From NCBI GenBank assembly GCA_037442685.1, contig JBBIPU010000005.1, positions 1 through 64,000 of the forward strand: DNA of 64,000 nt, written 5' to 3'. Both the position numbers and the translations under genes were made by a program. Below, piece after piece: positions 43,696-51,782 of the stretch (the stretch's first letter is position 1; every line of letters begins with the position of its first letter). The DNA comes from Draconibacterium sp037442685. Lineage in GTDB: Bacteria > Bacteroidota > Bacteroidia > Bacteroidales > Prolixibacteraceae. A model generated the notes under the pieces. That model searched no databases, was not told the DNA's origin, and was given only the letters and a program-made list of their open reading frames with translations.

Positions 43696-45030
43696 TCAAA
43701 CTATTCCCTGGGCAAGCATTGCATCGGCTACTTTAACAAAACCACCGACATTTGCACCGGTTACATAATTTACCCTGTTCTTATCTTTCCCGTAAGTTAC
43801 GCATGTTTCGTGAATATCTTTCATGATATGTTTTAACCTCATGTCAACCTCATCCCTGGTCCAGTTAAAACGCATACTGTTCTGCGACATTTCGAGACCC
43901 GAAACTGCAACTCCGCCGGCATTCACTGCTTTTCCGGGAGCGTAATCAATATGTTCAGTGAGGTATTCCACCGCGTCGGCGGTGCAACCCATGTTCGATG
44001 CTTCTGCCACAAGCATACAGCCATTCTTTACCAATTCCTTAGCATCCTCAATATTCAATTCATTTTCAGTTGCACAAGGCATTGCCAGATTAACCGGAAC
44101 TTCCCAGGGGTGTTTTCCGGAAACAAATTTTGCCCCGAATTCTTTTGCGTAAGGTTCTACAATGTCGTTGTTGGTTGCACGGAGTTCGAGCAAATATTCC
44201 ACTTTTTCGCCTTTAATACCTTCTGCATCATAAATATATCCATCCGGTCCTGAAATTGTCACAACCTTTCCGCCCAATTCATTTATTTTGACAATGGTTC
44301 CCCATGCCACATTTCCAAAACCAGAAACAGCAATCGTCTGTCCTTCAATATCTTTACCTATTCGCTGCAACATGTGCTGGGCAAAATACACTGCACCGAA
44401 ACCGGTTGCTTCAGGACGTATCAAACTTCCGCCCCACGCAAGCCCCTTACCAGTTAAAACACCGGTAAATTCATTTTTCAACCGTTTGTATTGGCCAAAC
44501 AGGTAACCGATTTCGCGTCCACCTACACCGATATCTCCTGCCGGAACGTCGGTATTTGGCCCGATGTGCCTGTAAAGTTCGGTCATAAACGACTGGCAAA
44601 AACGCATGATTTCACCATCGGTTTTTCCTTTCGGGCTGAAATCGGAGCCTCCTTTCCCCCCACCCATCGGCAAAGTGGTCAGGCTATTTTTAAATGTTTG
44701 TTCGAATCCAAGAAATTTCAGGATACTTAAAGTAACACTGGCATGAAAACGCAATCCGCCTTTATATGGTCCCAAAGCAGAATTGAACTCAACGCGGTAT
44801 CCGCGGTTAATCTGTACCTCACCACGGTCGTCAACCCAGGGAACACGGAACATGATCACCCTTTCGGGCTCCACCATTCGTTCAAGGATTTTAGCTTTCT
44901 GATACTTTGGATTTTTACTGTAATAATCCCAGACAGAACCGATAACTTCTTCAACTGCCTGATGAAATTCCTTTTCTCCCGGAGTTCTTTTTTCGAGATT
45001 TGCGATGAATTCATTTAAGTCTGCTTTCAT
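43696..45030 (-). CDS. gdhA: Glutamate dehydrogenase
   Basis: A 444-aa hexameric glutamate dehydrogenase, probably NADP-type by length and similarity to the E. coli-like branch, interconverting glutamate and 2-oxoglutarate plus ammonia. Motifs: GPYKGGLRFHASV (substrate Lys, about 88-100), LPMGGGKGGSDF with the catalytic Lys near 125, PAGDIGVGGREIGYL, and the nucleotide fold VSGFGNVAWG. Monocistronic; a -7 box lies upstream. Confidence 0.95.
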   Translation of the reverse strand: MKADLNEFIANLEKRTPGEKEFHQAVEEVIGSVWDYYSKNPKYQKAKILERMVEPERVIMFRVPWVDDRGEVQINRGYRVEFNSALGPYKGGLRFHASVTLSILKFLGFEQTFKNSLTTLPMGGGKGGSDFSPKGKTDGEIMRFCQSFMTELYRHIGPNTDVPAGDIGVGGREIGYLFGQYKRLKNEFTGVLTGKGLAWGGSLIRPEATGFGAVYFAQHMLQRIGKDIEGQTIAVSGFGNVAWGTIVKINELGGKVVTISGPDGYIYDAEGIKGEKVEYLLELRATNNDIVEPYAKEFGAKFVSGKHPWEVPVNLAMPCATENELNIEDAKELVKNGCMLVAEASNMGCTADAVEYLTEHIDYAPGKAVNAGGVAVSGLEMSQNSMRFNWTRDEVDMRLKHIMKDIHETCVTYGKDKNRVNYVTGANVGGFVKVADAMLAQGIV

Positions 45031-45056
45031 ACCACAACGATTTAAAATTTATCCAT

Positions 45057-45064
45057 CAAAGTTA
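45057..45064 (-). promoter_or_regulatory. -7 promoter box TAACTTTG for gdhA
   Basis: On the minus strand an exact TAnnTTTG match 26 nt before the gdhA ATG. Confidence 0.5.
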
Positions 45065-45194
45065 TAATTCTTAGACACGAAAAAATAACATTTTTTATGA
45101 TATTCATTAAAGTAAAACATGCTGACATACAATTCGTTGCAGTCAAAATAAAGATGTTAAATAACAGAGTGTGACAATTATCAGATATTTGGAT

Positions 45195-45228
45195 ATAAAA
45201 AAAGCCCTTTCTTTTCAGAAAGAGCTTT
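45195..45228 (-). terminator. Rho-independent terminator after groEL
   Basis: On the minus strand AAAGCTCTTTCT (45228-45217), loop GAAA, AGAAAGGGCTTT (45212-45201) with one G-U pair, then a run of seven or more Ts. It starts 21 nt after the groEL stop. Confidence 0.85.
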
Positions 45229-45249
45229 ATAATATATTGTGGATGTCTG

Positions 45250-46890
45250 TTACATCATTCCACCCATTCCGCCCATTCCGCCGGGACCTCCCATTGGCAT
45301 GGCCGGTTTTTCTTCTTTTTCTTCAACAACCACCGCTTCAGTAGTCAGGAACATTCCGGCAATTGAAGCTGCATTTTCAAGTGCGATACGTGCCACTTTT
45401 GCAGGATCGATCACACCGGCTTCGTAAAGATTCTGGAATACATCGGTACGGGCATTGTAACCAAAATCGCCTTTACCTTCCTTTACTTTCTGTACAATCA
45501 CAGCTCCTTCTTTTCCTGCATTTGCAACAATCTGGCGAAGTGGTTCCTCGATTGCACGTTTGATGATTTCAACTCCGGTTTGTTCGTCGTCGTTTTCTCC
45601 TTTTATTGAATTTAATGAATCGATTGCGCGCAGGTATGCAACACCACCACCGGGAACAATTCCTTCCTCAACTGCGGCACGGGTTGCGCTCAGTGCGTCG
45701 TCCACCCGGTCTTTCTTTTCCTTCATTTCAACTTCGGAAGTAGCACCAACATAAATTACTGCAACTCCACCCGCAAGTTTGGCAAGACGTTCCTGAAGTT
45801 TTTCCCTGTCGTAATCTGAAGTTGTGGTTTCAATCTGTTTTTTAATCTGACCAACGCGGGCTGCAATGGCTTTCTGATCGCCCATTCCATTTACTATGGT
45901 TGTCAGTTCCTTGTCAACAGTTATTTTTTCGGCACGGCCAAGCAGATCGATGGTAGCCTGTTCAAGTTTCATACCTTTTTCTTCAGTAATAACTGTACCT
46001 CCTGTTAAAACTGCAATATCTTCCAGCATTTCCTTGCGACGGTCACCAAATCCAGGTGCTTTTACCGCACAAACTTTCAACGAACCACGCAAACGGTTTA
46101 CAACCAAAGTTGCAAGCGCTTCACCGTCAACATCTTCAGCAATAATCATCAACGGACGACCGGTTTGAGCAGAAGCTTCAAGAATCGGGAGAAGGTCTTT
46201 CATTGTGCTGATTTTCTTGTCGTGGATAAGGATGTAAGGACTGTCAAGTTCAGCAGCCATTTTTTCAGCGTCGGTAATAAAATAGGGTGAAATGTAACCA
46301 CGGTCGAACTGCATACCTTCAACCACATCAACATAAGTGTCGGTACCTTTCGATTCTTCAATTGTGATCACACCTTCCTTGTGAACTTTCTGCATTGCTT
46401 CGGCAATCAGTTTTCCGATGGTTTCGTCGTTGTTAGCCGCTACTTTTGCAACCGACTCTATTTTTGCATAATCGTCGCCGATGGTATGTGCCTGTTCAGC
46501 AATACTTTCGACAACTCTTGTTACTGCCTTGTCGATTCCGCGTTTCAAATCCATCGGATTTGCACCGGCTGCCACGTTTTTCAAACCAACTGTAATAATC
46601 GATTGTGCAAGTACCGTTGCAGTCGTGGTACCATCGCCAGCATCATCTCCGGTTTTGGAAGCAACCTCTTTTACCATCTGGGCTCCCAGATTTTCGTATG
46701 AATCGGACAGATCAATTTCTTTTGCAACAGTTACACCGTCCTTTGTAATCTGCGGTGCACCAAATTTCTTTTCAATAACCACATTGCGGCCTTTCGGACC
46801 GAGGGTTACTTTTACAGCATTTGCTAATTTGTCCACGCCGGCTTTCAGCTTTTCGCGTGATTCGATTTCGAATTTAATTTCTTTAGACAT
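45250..46890 (-). CDS. groEL: Chaperonin GroEL
   Basis: A 546-aa 60-kDa chaperonin. Typical sequence includes VTLGPKGRNVVIEKKFGAP, the ATP-site GDGTTTATVLAQ near residue 85, the apical domain with the PGFGDRRKEML segment near 275, and the Gly-Met repeat tail (GGPGGMGGMGGMM). The ATG at 46890 (MSKEIKFE) is preferred over a TTG at 46899. It follows groES by 25 bp. No CIRCE element was found upstream of groES. Confidence 0.98.
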   Translation of the reverse strand: MSKEIKFEIESREKLKAGVDKLANAVKVTLGPKGRNVVIEKKFGAPQITKDGVTVAKEIDLSDSYENLGAQMVKEVASKTGDDAGDGTTTATVLAQSIITVGLKNVAAGANPMDLKRGIDKAVTRVVESIAEQAHTIGDDYAKIESVAKVAANNDETIGKLIAEAMQKVHKEGVITIEESKGTDTYVDVVEGMQFDRGYISPYFITDAEKMAAELDSPYILIHDKKISTMKDLLPILEASAQTGRPLMIIAEDVDGEALATLVVNRLRGSLKVCAVKAPGFGDRRKEMLEDIAVLTGGTVITEEKGMKLEQATIDLLGRAEKITVDKELTTIVNGMGDQKAIAARVGQIKKQIETTTSDYDREKLQERLAKLAGGVAVIYVGATSEVEMKEKKDRVDDALSATRAAVEEGIVPGGGVAYLRAIDSLNSIKGENDDEQTGVEIIKRAIEEPLRQIVANAGKEGAVIVQKVKEGKGDFGYNARTDVFQNLYEAGVIDPAKVARIALENAASIAGMFLTTEAVVVEEKEEKPAMPMGGPGGMGGMGGMM

Positions 46891-46915
46891 AATATTCAAT
46901 TTTTTTTGATTTTAA

Positions 46916-47194
46916 TTAAGCGATGTACAAAACGTCATTTTGCGACATTAATAAATAATCTTCCCCATTGATATGCAACTCTGTACCTGAGTATTTCCCA
47001 TAAAAAACAACATCTCCCACTTTCAGTTCCATAGGTTCGTCTTTTTTTGCATTTCCTACGAGCACAACGGTTCCTTCCTGTGGTTTTTCTTTTGCCGAAT
47101 CAGGAATAATTATTCCACTCACTGTTTTTTCTTTAGCTGCTTTGGGCTGTACCAGGATTTTTCCAGCCAGAATTTTACCTTTTAAATCTGCCAT
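46916..47194 (-). CDS. groES: Co-chaperonin GroES
   Basis: A 92-aa GroES lid protein. The pattern KILVQPKAAKEKTVSGIIIPDSAKEKPQEGTVVLVG (split over two motifs), the KVGDVVFYGKYSGTEL strand and the end DYLLMSQNDVLYIA are standard. First gene of the groES-groEL operon. About 140 bp of non-coding sequence precede it before the assembly gap; no exact TAnnTTTG box or CIRCE repeat is visible there. Confidence 0.97.
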   Translation of the reverse strand: MADLKGKILAGKILVQPKAAKEKTVSGIIIPDSAKEKPQEGTVVLVGNAKKDEPMELKVGDVVFYGKYSGTELHINGEDYLLMSQNDVLYIA

Positions 47195-47334
47195 AGTAGT
47201 TTTTTGTTTTTGTTAGACATTCTTTTTTAAAAAATCGACACGGTGGTTTCGCATATATTGTGCCAACCGGATAATCATAAAAAATATGTCGCAAACAAGG
47301 ACAAAATTGCATTGACATTTCAGGAAATGAATTG

Positions 47335-47434
47335 NNNNNNNNNNNNNNNNNNNNNNNNNNNNNNNNNNNNNNNNNNNNNNNNNNNNNNNNNNNNNNNNNN
47401 NNNNNNNNNNNNNNNNNNNNNNNNNNNNNNNNNN
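47335..47434. other. Assembly gap (100 N)
   Basis: A run of exactly 100 N, a conventional scaffold gap of unknown true size, between groES and secG. It hides the 3' end of secG and possibly part of the groES promoter region or other small genes. Confidence 0.99.
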
Positions 47435-47739
47435 GTCGGGAAGTTGGGAACCTGGGTCGGATCGACTGTGTTTTCAATTTGCCTGCGAACCCTTGATTCT
47501 TCCACTCCGGCCTGGTTACGCGGTATGAATGCGGAACCTGCAATCGATAAAATTAAAAGTGCAGCAGCCAAACCCCAGGTTGCTTTTTCAAGAAAATCGG
47601 TTGTTTTGCGAACGCCCATGAACTGGCCAGCCGACTGAAAATTACTTGCCAAACCGCCACCTTTTGAGTTCTGAACCAAAACAATCAAAACAAGAAGGAC
47701 ACAAACGATGAATATTAAAACAGTTATTAAATTGTACAT
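47435..47739 (-). CDS. secG: SecG translocase subunit, 3' end missing in gap
   Basis: The first 101 residues of SecG, the small auxiliary subunit of the SecYEG channel. Two transmembrane helices (about 4-24 and 54-71) flank the conserved LVQNSKGGGLASNF motif, and the FLEKATWGLAAALLIL segment is typical. The reading frame enters the N gap at 47434, so the natural C-terminus is not known. Starting codon ATG at 47739; the TPR-like gene ends 5 bp upstream. Confidence 0.92.
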
Positions 47740-47743
47740 TTTT

Positions 47744-48346
47744 CTAAGAATTAATGTTTTTTAATTTTTCAATTTCTTCAATTCGGGCTGCAAAGTAAAC
47801 ACTTTTTTCCGGATATTTCAAACTTAATTTTTTATATGCTTCAATTGCTTTTTCGTATTTTTTTTGCTTAAAGTAGATTGTTGCCAAAGTCTCAGTGATC
47901 AGGTCGTCATTTTCGGTATCCGATTTTTCAATGATTTCAGCCCTGTTTTCACTTTCCGCCAGACTGTCACCATCAGTTCCCTTTAATTTTCCGGTATTTG
48001 ACTTCAGAAAATTATCGATCAGTGAATTACCTGTATCTTCCCCGGTTTCACCTTCAAATTCTTCCAGAACATTCACCGGTTGGACAAAATCAGATTTTTC
48101 AGTTTTCTTCTGAATATCCTGATTCAGAAAATTAAATAATATTTTCCTGTCGGGCATCCTGATAGCAACTTTTTTCAAAACATCCTGATACTCCTGTGAA
48201 TCAATTTGTTTCAGATTTTTGAGATATAACATCCAACCCAGGTTGAACCATGGATAATTTTCGGTTAAAATTTTTAACTCCCGTGCCGTTTCATCATTTA
48301 ATAACTGAGGGTTGCCAAGAAAATAATAAAATGTTTCTGAATGCAT
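47744..48346 (-). CDS. Tetratricopeptide-like protein of the secG-lptE cluster
   Basis: A 200-aa soluble protein without signal peptide. The N-terminal region (residues 1-70) is helical; the middle is acidic and low-complexity (about 90-145); residues about 150-195 contain one clear TPR unit (LATIYFKQKKYEKAIEAYKKLSLKYPE). Unknown function. The same kind of gene occurs between lptE and secG in other Bacteroidota (recollection, not checked). It starts 1 bp after lptE ends. Confidence 0.8.
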   Translation of the reverse strand: MHSETFYYFLGNPQLLNDETARELKILTENYPWFNLGWMLYLKNLKQIDSQEYQDVLKKVAIRMPDRKILFNFLNQDIQKKTEKSDFVQPVNVLEEFEGETGEDTGNSLIDNFLKSNTGKLKGTDGDSLAESENRAEIIEKSDTENDDLITETLATIYFKQKKYEKAIEAYKKLSLKYPEKSVYFAARIEEIEKLKNINS

Positions 48347-48347
48347 A

Positions 48348-48875
48348 TTACCAGTTTGCTATTGTTGCATTAAAAATGTCGTCGGTTAATTTCAATATTA
48401 TCAGTGTATTTAATTCGTCTTCTATATCACTGATTGTCAGATTGCTGTCATAATCCTCGTATCCCGAAAAGGTGCGCTCAAAATTTTCTTCCGGGGCTTT
48501 GTGGTTGGTATATTTTACTTTCACGGTAATGGTTAACCTGTTTTTCGCTGCAAGGTCTTCTTTTTGAATGGCCACAGGCCTGACTTCGTAACCGGTAATC
48601 TGCCCTTCGAACTCAATATCGCCATTTTCCTGTAATTCGTTCAGCGAAGTCTGCCTTCGTAATTTTTCGCGCAAATCTTCAGTAAACACCTGACTTAAAG
48701 TAGGATTCACCAGCCTTGCCCTGTTTGGAAAATAATATACAGTGTAAGTTTTAACTGCAGGCGACAGGTTGGCCCCGGTGAACGAATACGAAACTTTACA
48801 GGCTTGTAAAACCAAAGCCAGCATTGCCAAACCGGCAATATGAATCAACAGTCGCTTAAACTTTGTTTTACCCAT
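48348..48875 (-). CDS. lptE: LptE-family LPS-assembly lipoprotein
   Basis: A 175-aa outer-membrane lipoprotein: signal peptide with lipobox LVLQAC (mature Cys at about residue 26), then a domain fitting LptE, the plug partner of the LPS translocon LptD. Similarity to LptE is low overall, as usual; the repeated YTVYYFPNRARLVNPTLSQVFTEDL pattern and length support it. The start ATG (48875) overlaps the stop of the sigma-54 regulator as ATGGGTAA, suggesting translational coupling; longer frames from 48941 have no lipobox-compatible context. Confidence 0.82.
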   Translation of the reverse strand: MGKTKFKRLLIHIAGLAMLALVLQACKVSYSFTGANLSPAVKTYTVYYFPNRARLVNPTLSQVFTEDLREKLRRQTSLNELQENGDIEFEGQITGYEVRPVAIQKEDLAAKNRLTITVKVKYTNHKAPEENFERTFSGYEDYDSNLTISDIEDELNTLIILKLTDDIFNATIANW

Positions 48876-50097
48876 CAATATCATATTCCTTAATTTTCCG
48901 GTAAAGTGTACGCTCCGAAATTCCAAGTTCCTGTGCCGCATATTTTCGTTTTCCGTTATGTTTTTCGAGCGCTTTTTTTATCAGTTCAATTTCCTTGTCA
49001 GAAAGAGAAAGCGATTCTTCAACAAATTCCTCGGTGTCCTGAATATTTTCCTTTTCAACCGGATCGATATGAATGTGTTTTGAACCCTGTTCCTTTGCGA
49101 TAAAATTACCTGAATCAGAGTCGTAAAGGTTTCTGAAAATCCGCGCCTGATCGTTTGTTACGGTTGTTTCTTTATTTTCCATGATATCCAGAACCAGTTT
49201 TTTCAGCTCTGTCATGTCGCGTTTCATGTCAAATAAAACCTTGTACAATATTTCACGCTCATTTGAAAACGACTTTTCTTCGGCCTTTGAAAAAATAGCA
49301 GGCAGGTTTTTTGAAGAATCTACCGGCAGATATCGACGTAAAATTTCGGCCGAAATATCTCTCTCTTTTTCAATAATCGAAATCTGTTCGGTAATGTTTT
49401 TCAACTGCCTGACATTCCCGGGCCACTGGTAATTCATCAACATCGACTTTGCATGATCATCTAAAACAATGGGTGGCATCCTGTATTTTTCGGCAAAATC
49501 GCGTGCAAATTTTCTGAACAGCAAATTAATGTCGTCGGGTCGTTCGCGCAAAGGTGTAACAATAATCGGGACTGCATTTAACCGGTAATACAGATCTTCC
49601 CTGAATTTCCCGGACTCGATTGCTTCGGGCAGATTTAAATTTGTTGCTGCAATTACGCGGACGTTGGTTTTGATAACTTTCGAAGAACCTACTTTTATGA
49701 ACTCACCTGTTTCGAGCACCCTTAAAAGACGTACCTGGGTTGCAAGCGGTAATTCTCCTATTTCATCTAAAAAAATGGTTCCTCCGTCCGCTTCCTGAAA
49801 ATACCCTTTTCTATCGGCAAGTGCACCAGTAAAAGCGCCCTTTTCGTGACCAAACAGTTCTGAATCAATTGTTCCCTCCGGAATTGCTCCGCAGTTTACA
49901 GCAATGTATTTTCCATGTTTCCGGCTCGAAAACTGATGAATTATCTGGGGAAAAATCTCTTTCCCGGTGCCACTCTCACCAGTAATCAGAACCGAAAGAT
50001 CAGTCGGTGCAACCTGAACTGCAACTTCGATTGCCCGGTTCAGCATCGGCGAGTTTCCTATGATTTCAAATCTCTGTTTTATTCCCTGTACATCCAT
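48868..50097 (-). CDS. Sigma-54-dependent transcriptional activator without receiver domain
   Basis: A 409-aa enhancer-binding protein: an AAA+ domain (about 10-245) with Walker A GESGTGKE (40-47), the sigma-54-contacting loop GAFTGA (87-92), Walker B GGTIFLDEIGE (105-115), then a linker and a C-terminal Fis-type helix-turn-helix (about 365-409, KRKYAAQELGISERTLYRKIKEY). No N-terminal receiver or PAS domain, so its activity must be set some other way. In several Bacteroidota it sits beside lptE and secG. A purine-rich GGAGGGG precedes the start codon, unusually like a Shine-Dalgarno. Confidence 0.93.
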   Translation of the reverse strand: MDVQGIKQRFEIIGNSPMLNRAIEVAVQVAPTDLSVLITGESGTGKEIFPQIIHQFSSRKHGKYIAVNCGAIPEGTIDSELFGHEKGAFTGALADRKGYFQEADGGTIFLDEIGELPLATQVRLLRVLETGEFIKVGSSKVIKTNVRVIAATNLNLPEAIESGKFREDLYYRLNAVPIIVTPLRERPDDINLLFRKFARDFAEKYRMPPIVLDDHAKSMLMNYQWPGNVRQLKNITEQISIIEKERDISAEILRRYLPVDSSKNLPAIFSKAEEKSFSNEREILYKVLFDMKRDMTELKKLVLDIMENKETTVTNDQARIFRNLYDSDSGNFIAKEQGSKHIHIDPVEKENIQDTEEFVEESLSLSDKEIELIKKALEKHNGKRKYAAQELGISERTLYRKIKEYDIDG

Positions 50098-50360
50098 ATT
50101 AAAGCCCCTCCTGACCTCCCTGAATGAGAGTTATTTTCTAAAGCTTTTCTGACTTTATTTTATTTCAGAGTTTTAACTTTCAACTCAAACTTTTCTTAAA
50201 CATCGCAAATTTACAATTTTTAGCCGTTAAACGTTCCCCTTGCAGATTATTAACCTTTTTTAATCTGAATTTTGCTTCTTAAAATTATTTGATAAATTTT
50301 CTGAACCGGTGAAGCACAAATTGGACAATTAAAACAGTCTTTTAAATCCAACTTCATTTT

Positions 50361-50368
50361 TATCTTTG
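50361..50368 (+). promoter_or_regulatory. -7 promoter box TATCTTTG abutting kdsB
   Basis: An exact TAnnTTTG whose last base is 5 nt from the A of the kdsB ATG, the same geometry as at the helicase gene. A leaderless transcript is predicted. The 275-bp gap to the divergent sigma-54 regulator shows nothing else I recognise. Confidence 0.5.
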
Positions 50369-50372
50369 CCGA

Positions 50373-51125
50373 ATGAAATTTATTGTAATTATTCCCGCAC
50401 GTTATCAGTCCACCCGGTTCCCGGGCAAACCGCTGGCATTGATCAACAATAAACCCATGATTCAATGGGTTTACGAAAATGTATCGAAAGCGGTTATCGA
50501 AACCTGGGTGGCCACCGACGATGAAAGAATTTTTAAAGCAGTTGAAAATTTCGGAGGGAAAGCGGTGGAAACGCTCGATACACATCAAAGCGGGACTGAC
50601 CGTTGTGCCGAAGCTGCCCGTAAATTAGCGATGAACATTGATTTTGATGTAGTAATTAATGTTCAGGGAGATGAACCGTTTATTCAGTCGCGCCAGGTTG
50701 AATTACTTAAATCGTGTTTTTCATCCGAAGCTGACATTGCCACTTTAATTAAAAAAATTGAAACACCGGAAGAATTATTTAATCCGAACCGGCCTAAAGT
50801 TGTGATTGACAAACAACAAAATGCGCTTTATTTCAGCCGTTCACCCATTCCGTTCGTGCGGGGTGAAGAAAACGAAAACTGGGTTTCGAAGGCTTCATTC
50901 TGGGCACACATCGGAATGTACGCATACAAATCGGAGGTTCTGCAAAAAATTTCGAAACTTGAGCAGGGAATCCTCGAAAAGGCAGAATCGCTGGAACAAT
51001 TGCGCTGGCTGGAAAACGGATTTAAAATAAAAACTGCAGTAACCGAACACCAGAGTATCGGGATCGACACCCCGGAAGATTTAATCAATGCGGTGCAGCT
51101 TTTAAAAAATAATTCTGTCTTTTAA
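50373..51125 (+). CDS. kdsB: CMP-KDO synthetase KdsB
   Basis: A 250-aa 3-deoxy-manno-octulosonate cytidylyltransferase that activates KDO for lipopolysaccharide inner-core synthesis. The nucleotide-binding signature IIPARYQSTRFPGKPL is at residues 4-19; ATDDERI, GTDRCAEAA, VQGDEPFI and YFSRSPIPF follow in order. Length is normal. It is divergent from the sigma-54 activator/lptE operon, so two LPS-related functions sit back to back. Confidence 0.96.
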   Translation: MKFIVIIPARYQSTRFPGKPLALINNKPMIQWVYENVSKAVIETWVATDDERIFKAVENFGGKAVETLDTHQSGTDRCAEAARKLAMNIDFDVVINVQGDEPFIQSRQVELLKSCFSSEADIATLIKKIETPEELFNPNRPKVVIDKQQNALYFSRSPIPFVRGEENENWVSKASFWAHIGMYAYKSEVLQKISKLEQGILEKAESLEQLRWLENGFKIKTAVTEHQSIGIDTPEDLINAVQLLKNNSVF

Positions 51126-51145
51126 ATTAAAAGGCACATTATTTG

Positions 51146-51153
51146 TATCTTTG
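51146..51153 (+). promoter_or_regulatory. -7 promoter box TATCTTTG before the T9SS mini-protein
   Basis: An exact TAnnTTTG match, 20 nt before the ATG at 51174. Confidence 0.5.
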
Positions 51154-51173
51154 TTACCTGAAATCAAGATTGA

Positions 51174-51545
51174 ATGAAACATTTTTTACTGATATTAACA
51201 TTCCTTTTATTTATTACCAGCGGTTATTCCCAGTCGTTATCAGGGAATTCAGCCAATTGGAATTTTAATTCATCAGTTGAAAGCGATAAAAATCTTCCCG
51301 AATTAAAAATATTTCCAAATCCCTGTAAAGACAAAAAAATCACCATTGAAATGTATTCAGATGTGCTTTCTGAAATACGTTTGGTAAATATTGCAGGGCA
51401 GGAAATTTATCTTAAAAAATTAGAGGTTCCGGTTAACCGTGTACAGTTTGATCTGGTTAATGTTCCAAACGGAATTTACATGGTGCAGATTAAAACTCAC
51501 GACAGTAAGATTGTGGTAAAAAAACTGCTTGTTACAGGCAATTGA
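51174..51545 (+). CDS. Minimal secreted protein consisting of a T9SS sorting domain
   Basis: A 123-aa protein: a signal peptide (about residues 1-19, ILTFLLFITSGYSQS), a ~25-residue linker, and a C-terminal type IX secretion sorting domain of type A (LKIFPNPCKDKKITIEM ... RLVNIAGQEIYLKKLE ... NGIYMVQIKTHDSKIVVKKLLV). T9SS domains normally direct a large cargo to the cell surface; here there is essentially no cargo. It may be a remnant, a decoy or a small surface protein. The hallmarks are clear; the role is not. Confidence 0.85.
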   Translation: MKHFLLILTFLLFITSGYSQSLSGNSANWNFNSSVESDKNLPELKIFPNPCKDKKITIEMYSDVLSEIRLVNIAGQEIYLKKLEVPVNRVQFDLVNVPNGIYMVQIKTHDSKIVVKKLLVTGN

Positions 51546-51748
51546 ATTCTTTCCTTAATTTTCATTCTGAAATATTCCACCTCAAAAATTGATTAAAAAT
51601 TTGGTATCCTTTTTTTATTCAAAAAATTAATCTCTGTTTTATCTGAAATCAAATAAAGTGGTAATCTGCTTTCCCCGATCCTGTTCAACCTGACTGACAA
51701 TTAAAGCCAATTAAAACATAATTTTCTCGTGATCATGAGGAAATGAAT

Positions 51749-51756
51749 TACTTTTG
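51749..51756 (+). promoter_or_regulatory. -7 promoter box TACTTTTG
   Basis: An exact TAnnTTTG match 26 nt before the ATG at 51783. An imperfect palindrome CTCGTGATCATGAG (51726-51739) lies at about the -33 position and could be a regulator site. Confidence 0.45.
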
Positions 51757-51782
51757 AAAGAGATATCAAAAGAATTCAATTT

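Noticed and set aside
47195..47334. CIRCE element upstream of groES
   Set aside because: No TTAGCACTC/GAGTGCTAA repeat was found in the sequence left of the gap.
47175..47543. Frames that read through the N gap
   Set aside because: They only exist because N was translated as X; the real content of the gap is unknown.
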